From Belnapia sp. (GTDB lineage: Bacteria > Pseudomonadota > Alphaproteobacteria > Acetobacterales > Acetobacteraceae), in contig JAQGIA010000038.1 in the NCBI GenBank assembly GCA_028291445.1, positions 1 through 8,342 on the forward strand: DNA of 8,342 nucleotides. Direction: 5' to 3'. The position numbers and the translations under genes are program-made. Position 1 is the stretch's first letter. Every line of letters begins with the position of its first letter. Below, piece by piece: positions 5,863 through 8,342 of this stretch. The notes under the pieces were generated by a model. That model saw only the letters and a list, made by a program, of their open reading frames with translations, was not told the DNA's origin and ran no database searches.

Positions 5863-6702
5863 TCAATGCCTCAGCAGGTCGTCGCAGGCGCGCAGCAATT
5901 CGCCATCGGGCGATTGCAGCGCTTCGAGGATGCGGAAATGGTCGGCGCCGACCACCGGGATCAGCGGCCCCGGCGCATGCGCCGCGGCCCGCAGCGCGTG
6001 GAAGCCGCGCGATTGCCGGCGCAGCTCCGGCAGCTCACGGCTGCCATAGGCGATGGCCAGGGGCTTCGGCACGATGGGCAGCCGCATCGGTGACAGCGCC
6101 GCCAATTCGGCTTCGGTCAGCGACAGCTTCTCGTTCAGCTCGGTGTCGCGGATCGGCGCCAGCTCGAAGATGCCGGAGATCGCCAGCCCCGCCGTTACCA
6201 GCGGATGCGACAGCGCCATCCCGACCAGATGCCCGCCCGCCGACCAGCCGGCGATCACCACCTTGCCGGCGATGCCATGCGCCGGGCCGTGCGCCTGCAA
6301 CCAGTCGAGCGCCGCCCCGATCTCATCGACGATCGTGGTGAGCGAGGCGTCCGGCGCCAGGGTGTAGCCCGGCAGCGCGGCCGACCAGCCGCGCTCCAGC
6401 GCACCGGCCATGAGGGCACAAAAATCCTCACGCCGGTTGCGCTGCCAATAGCCGCCGTGGATGAAGACCAGGCAGGGCGCCGCCGGATCCTGGGCGGGGA
6501 ACAGATCCCAGGCATTCCGCTGGCCGGCGCCGTAGGCGAGGTCGAGGTGCCCGGAGCGGGCGGCCCGGAAAGGCGCGGCCGCCGCATTGCGCGCGGCGAT
6601 CAGCGCCGGGCTGTCCACCACCGCCTTGCTGTTGTCGTAGGCGGCGCTGCGCTCCGCGGCGCTGGCGGCGGCCCAGAAATCGGGCAGGGGATGGTGGTTC
6701 AT
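5863..6702 (-). CDS. Alpha/beta hydrolase, arylformamidase (kynurenine formamidase)-like
   Basis: A 279-residue single-domain alpha/beta hydrolase without a signal peptide. The oxyanion-hole motif is HGGYW (82-86) and the nucleophile elbow is GWSAGG (152-157, Ser154). The catalytic His is probably His255 in GADHFRILEAL, and the acid is probably Glu223 or Glu226 in YGSRELPELRRQS. The HGGYW form and the N-terminal AAYDNSKAV stretch resemble the arylformamidase/KynB-like branch, which cleaves N-formyl amides and simple esters, but no tryptophan catabolism genes are nearby. Sitting two bases upstream of AtzF and just downstream of an importer, it probably cleaves an amide, carbamate or ester to feed allophanate formation (inference). 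The start chosen is the ATG at 6702 with GGGAA 6 nt upstream; a TTG at 6720 overlapping the ATPase stop would add six residues. The specific substrate is unknown. Confidence 0.88.
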   Translation of the reverse strand: MNHHPLPDFWAAASAAERSAAYDNSKAVVDSPALIAARNAAAAPFRAARSGHLDLAYGAGQRNAWDLFPAQDPAAPCLVFIHGGYWQRNRREDFCALMAGALERGWSAALPGYTLAPDASLTTIVDEIGAALDWLQAHGPAHGIAGKVVIAGWSAGGHLVGMALSHPLVTAGLAISGIFELAPIRDTELNEKLSLTEAELAALSPMRLPIVPKPLAIAYGSRELPELRRQSRGFHALRAAAHAPGPLIPVVGADHFRILEALQSPDGELLRACDDLLRH

Positions 6703-6716
6703 GGCGGATTCCCGTT

Positions 6717-7562
6717 TCAATGCAGGCTGCCGAGCAACCCGGAAAAATGCCGCCGCAGCGCGTTGAACTCCACCCCGGTCGGGTCGCGCGGCCGCGGCAG
6801 GGTGATGCGCTCATCGGCGATGATCCGGCCCGGGCCGGGCGACATCACCACCACCCGGTCGGCGAGGATGATCGCCTCCTCGATCGCGTGCGTCACGAAG
6901 ATCACGCTCAGCTTCGCCTTGGCCCAGATATCCAGCAGCTCCTCCTGCAGGCGCTCGCGCGTCATGGCGTCGAGCGCGCCGAAGGGCTCGTCCATCAGCA
7001 CCACCTCGGCGTCGTTCGCCAGCACCCGGGCGATGGCGACGCGCTGCTTCATCCCACCCGAGAGCTGATGCGGCCAGGCATCGGCGAAGCGGGTCAGCCC
7101 GACCATCTCGACGAATCGCCGGGCGGTTGCCGCGGCTTCCGCCTTGGGCCGGCCACGGGCCACCGGGCCGAAGGCGATGTTCTCGGTCACCGTCAGCCAG
7201 GGAAACAGCCCATAATCCTGGAACACCATGCCCCGGTCCGGCCCTGGCCCGGCGATGGGCTTGCCCCACATCAGCAGCGCGCCGGTGCTGACGGTCTCGA
7301 AGCCGGCGATCATCCGCAGCAGGGTCGACTTGCCGCAGCCCGACGGTCCGATCAGGCAGACAAACTCGCCCTTGGCGATGCGCAGCGAGGCATCGGCCAG
7401 CGCCGTGATGGTCTCAGCCCCGAAGGCGAAGCGCTTGTCGACATGTTGGATGTCGAGGATCGGAAGTGGCTGACGCCCCTCCGATTCACGTGCCGTGCCT
7501 CTGCCACGCTCCGGTTCAAGCGCCGCGCCTGTGGCGCTTGGGGACCGGTTGGGATCAGCCAT
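6717..7562 (-). CDS. ABC transporter ATP-binding protein, NitT/TauT/SsuB family
   Basis: A 281-residue ATPase subunit of an importer of the nitrate/sulfonate/taurine type. All nucleotide-binding motifs are present: Walker A GPSGCGKST (72-80), Q-loop Gln115 in MVFQDYGLFPW, signature LSGGM (167-171), Walker B VVLMDEP (187-193), D-loop GALD and H-loop His225 in VTHAIEEA. These are the typical strings of SsuB/TauB/NrtD-like proteins, which work as a dimer with two permease subunits. The start ATG overlaps the permease stop by 8 bp (ATGGCTGA) and has GGAG 8 nt upstream. The first ~34 residues are a hydrophilic, Arg/Glu/Pro-rich extension before the usual ILDIQHV beginning. I see no in-frame start codon within it, so the extension seems genuine; a hairpin is embedded in its coding sequence. 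Clustering with AtzF suggests a nitrogen-containing substrate such as a ureido or amide compound. Confidence 0.95.
   Translation of the reverse strand: MADPNRSPSATGAALEPERGRGTARESEGRQPLPILDIQHVDKRFAFGAETITALADASLRIAKGEFVCLIGPSGCGKSTLLRMIAGFETVSTGALLMWGKPIAGPGPDRGMVFQDYGLFPWLTVTENIAFGPVARGRPKAEAAATARRFVEMVGLTRFADAWPHQLSGGMKQRVAIARVLANDAEVVLMDEPFGALDAMTRERLQEELLDIWAKAKLSVIFVTHAIEEAIILADRVVVMSPGPGRIIADERITLPRPRDPTGVEFNALRRHFSGLLGSLH
7511..7548 (-). repeat. Two-stage inverted repeat at the start of the ABC ATPase gene
   Basis: The inner arms CAAGCGCC (7517-7524) and GGCGCTTG (7533-7540) are perfectly complementary around an 8-nt loop. They are extended outside a small internal loop by CCGGT (7511-7515) pairing with ACCGG (7544-7548). 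In the mRNA this would form a hairpin about 14 nt inside the ATPase reading frame, within the unusual N-terminal extension. It might tune expression of ATPase relative to permease or protect an mRNA segment. The base pairing is visible; the function is a guess. Confidence 0.4.
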
Positions 7563-8342
7563 GTTGCGGACTCCAGCGCAGCAGGCGGCGCCCCAGCAGT
7601 TGCACGGCCTGATCCGACAGGAAGCCCAGCACGCCGATGGTAACCATGCCGCTGATGACGATCTCGGTGCGCGACAACTGCCGCGCCTCCATGATGATGG
7701 CGCCCAGCCCGGTCTGCACCCCGGTCATCTCGCCGACCACGATCACCACCCAGGCGAAGCCGAGCCCCAGCCGCAGCCCGGTGAACATCGAGGGCAGCGA
7801 GGCTGGCAGCACCACTTTCCAGAACACCGCCTGCGGGCTGACGCCCAGCATCGCTGCGGCCTCGAACAAGCGCCCCTCCACGCTGCGCACGCCGAAGATG
7901 GTGTTCAGCAGGATCGGGTAGAAGGCGCCGAGAAAGACCAGGAAGAAGGCCGAGGTCGGTCCGATGCCGAAGACGATCATCGCCAACGGCAGCCAGGCGG
8001 TGACCGGGATCGGCCGCAATATCTGCAAGGACGGATCGAGCAGGTCGCGCACCACCGCGATCCGCCCGATCAGCATGCCGAGCGGCAGCGCCACCAGCGC
8101 GGCGAGGGCGAAGCCGCCATAGACCCGGCTGACGCTGGCGAAGGAATGCTCGAGCAGCGTCGCCGAATAAAGGTCGTCCCAGACCCCGCCGAAGGCGAGG
8201 TCCCACCACTGCACCGCCACGTCCCAGGGCGGTGGGATCAGGCTGAAGGCGCGCCCGCTGGTCGAGAGGTGCCAGGCCACCAGGCCGAGGACCGGGGCAG
8301 CGACCGCCAGCAGCGCCTGGCGGGGCGAGACGCCCCGCCCGG
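7555..8342 (-). CDS. ABC transporter permease, NitT/TauT/SsuC family, 5' end outside window
   Basis: 261 residues are visible and the frame stays open to the right edge, so the true start is beyond the window. It is an inner-membrane permease of the binding-protein-dependent transport system type. The visible N-terminus (SPRQALLAVAAPVLGLVAWH) is already the first membrane helix, followed by further hydrophobic spans and the EAA loop EAAAMLGVSPQAVFWKVVLP (the EAA---G and LP residues are kept), which docks on the ATPase. A GTG at 8280 could be taken as a start but would cut the first helix, so I reject it. Family members are about 250-280 residues, so few codons are missing. The stop overlaps the ATPase start by 8 bp. 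The cognate periplasmic binding protein of the NMT1/SsuA type is not in the window and is expected further right. Confidence 0.93.
   Translation of the reverse strand, partial: GRGVSPRQALLAVAAPVLGLVAWHLSTSGRAFSLIPPPWDVAVQWWDLAFGGVWDDLYSATLLEHSFASVSRVYGGFALAALVALPLGMLIGRIAVVRDLLDPSLQILRPIPVTAWLPLAMIVFGIGPTSAFFLVFLGAFYPILLNTIFGVRSVEGRLFEAAAMLGVSPQAVFWKVVLPASLPSMFTGLRLGLGFAWVVIVVGEMTGVQTGLGAIIMEARQLSRTEIVISGMVTIGVLGFLSDQAVQLLGRRLLRWSPQHG

Noticed and set aside
4079..6049. 656-codon rightward open frame opposite atzF and the alpha/beta hydrolase
   Set aside because: Low-complexity Arg/Gln/Gly-rich translation typical of the antisense frame in high-GC DNA; the minus strand carries complete catalytic motifs instead.
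6720..7643. Rightward open frame opposite the ABC ATPase
   Set aside because: No recognisable domain; the opposite strand has all ABC motifs.
8278..8280. GTG start for the ABC permease
   Set aside because: The frame stays open to the window edge and upstream residues complete the first membrane helix.
8319..8339. 9-bp stem with AGA loop near the right edge
   Set aside because: Falls in the permease N-terminal coding region as far as can be seen; without the upstream sequence there is no ground to call it a terminator or attenuator.

Overview
The window is GC-rich throughout, with short intergenic gaps and a catabolic, transporter-heavy gene content. It looks like chromosomal DNA of an alphaproteobacterium, and the gene mix (orphan Bug-type binding proteins plus an allophanate hydrolase with the fused C-terminal domain) suggests Acetobacteraceae such as a Roseomonas-like genus. 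That placement is inferred from composition and content, not from a marker gene. I see no rRNA, tRNA, CRISPR array, insertion sequence or phage gene.

Left part (1-1538), read leftwards: the first 28 codons of a carboxymuconolactone-decarboxylase-type protein run off the left edge. It is joined by an ATGA overlap to a luciferase-like (LLM) flavin monooxygenase gene. Upstream of that lies an 11-bp perfect hairpin, then the wreck of a Bug/TctC-type periplasmic binding protein: signal peptide and C-terminus survive in different frames and the middle ~240 residues are gone. A 118-bp divergent spacer separates it from a rightward gene.

Middle (1539-2741), read rightwards: one M20-family amidohydrolase of the hydantoinase/carbamoylase (N-carbamoyl amino acid / ureido hydrolase) type. 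It converges on the next block with only 7 bp between the stop codons.

Right part (2749-8342), read leftwards: a tightly packed six-gene block. In transcription order it holds an ABC permease (5' end outside the window), an ABC ATPase of the NitT/TauT/SsuB type, an alpha/beta hydrolase with an arylformamidase-like HGGYW motif, allophanate hydrolase (AtzF), a DUF3225 protein (HpxZ/AtzH family) and an intact Bug-type binding protein. Neighbouring genes overlap by 1-8 bp or are separated by no more than about 15 bp, so the block is very probably one translationally coupled operon with its promoter beyond the right edge.

Working model (inference): the ABC importer brings in a nitrogen-rich organic compound, the alpha/beta hydrolase (perhaps with the M20 enzyme) opens it, the DUF3225 protein clears a carboxylated urea intermediate, and AtzF converts allophanate to ammonia and CO2. 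The enzymes that usually make allophanate or feed DUF3225 (urea carboxylase, biuret hydrolase, AtzD, AtzE/AtzG) are not in the window. The initial substrate is therefore open, and this is the most interesting part of the region.
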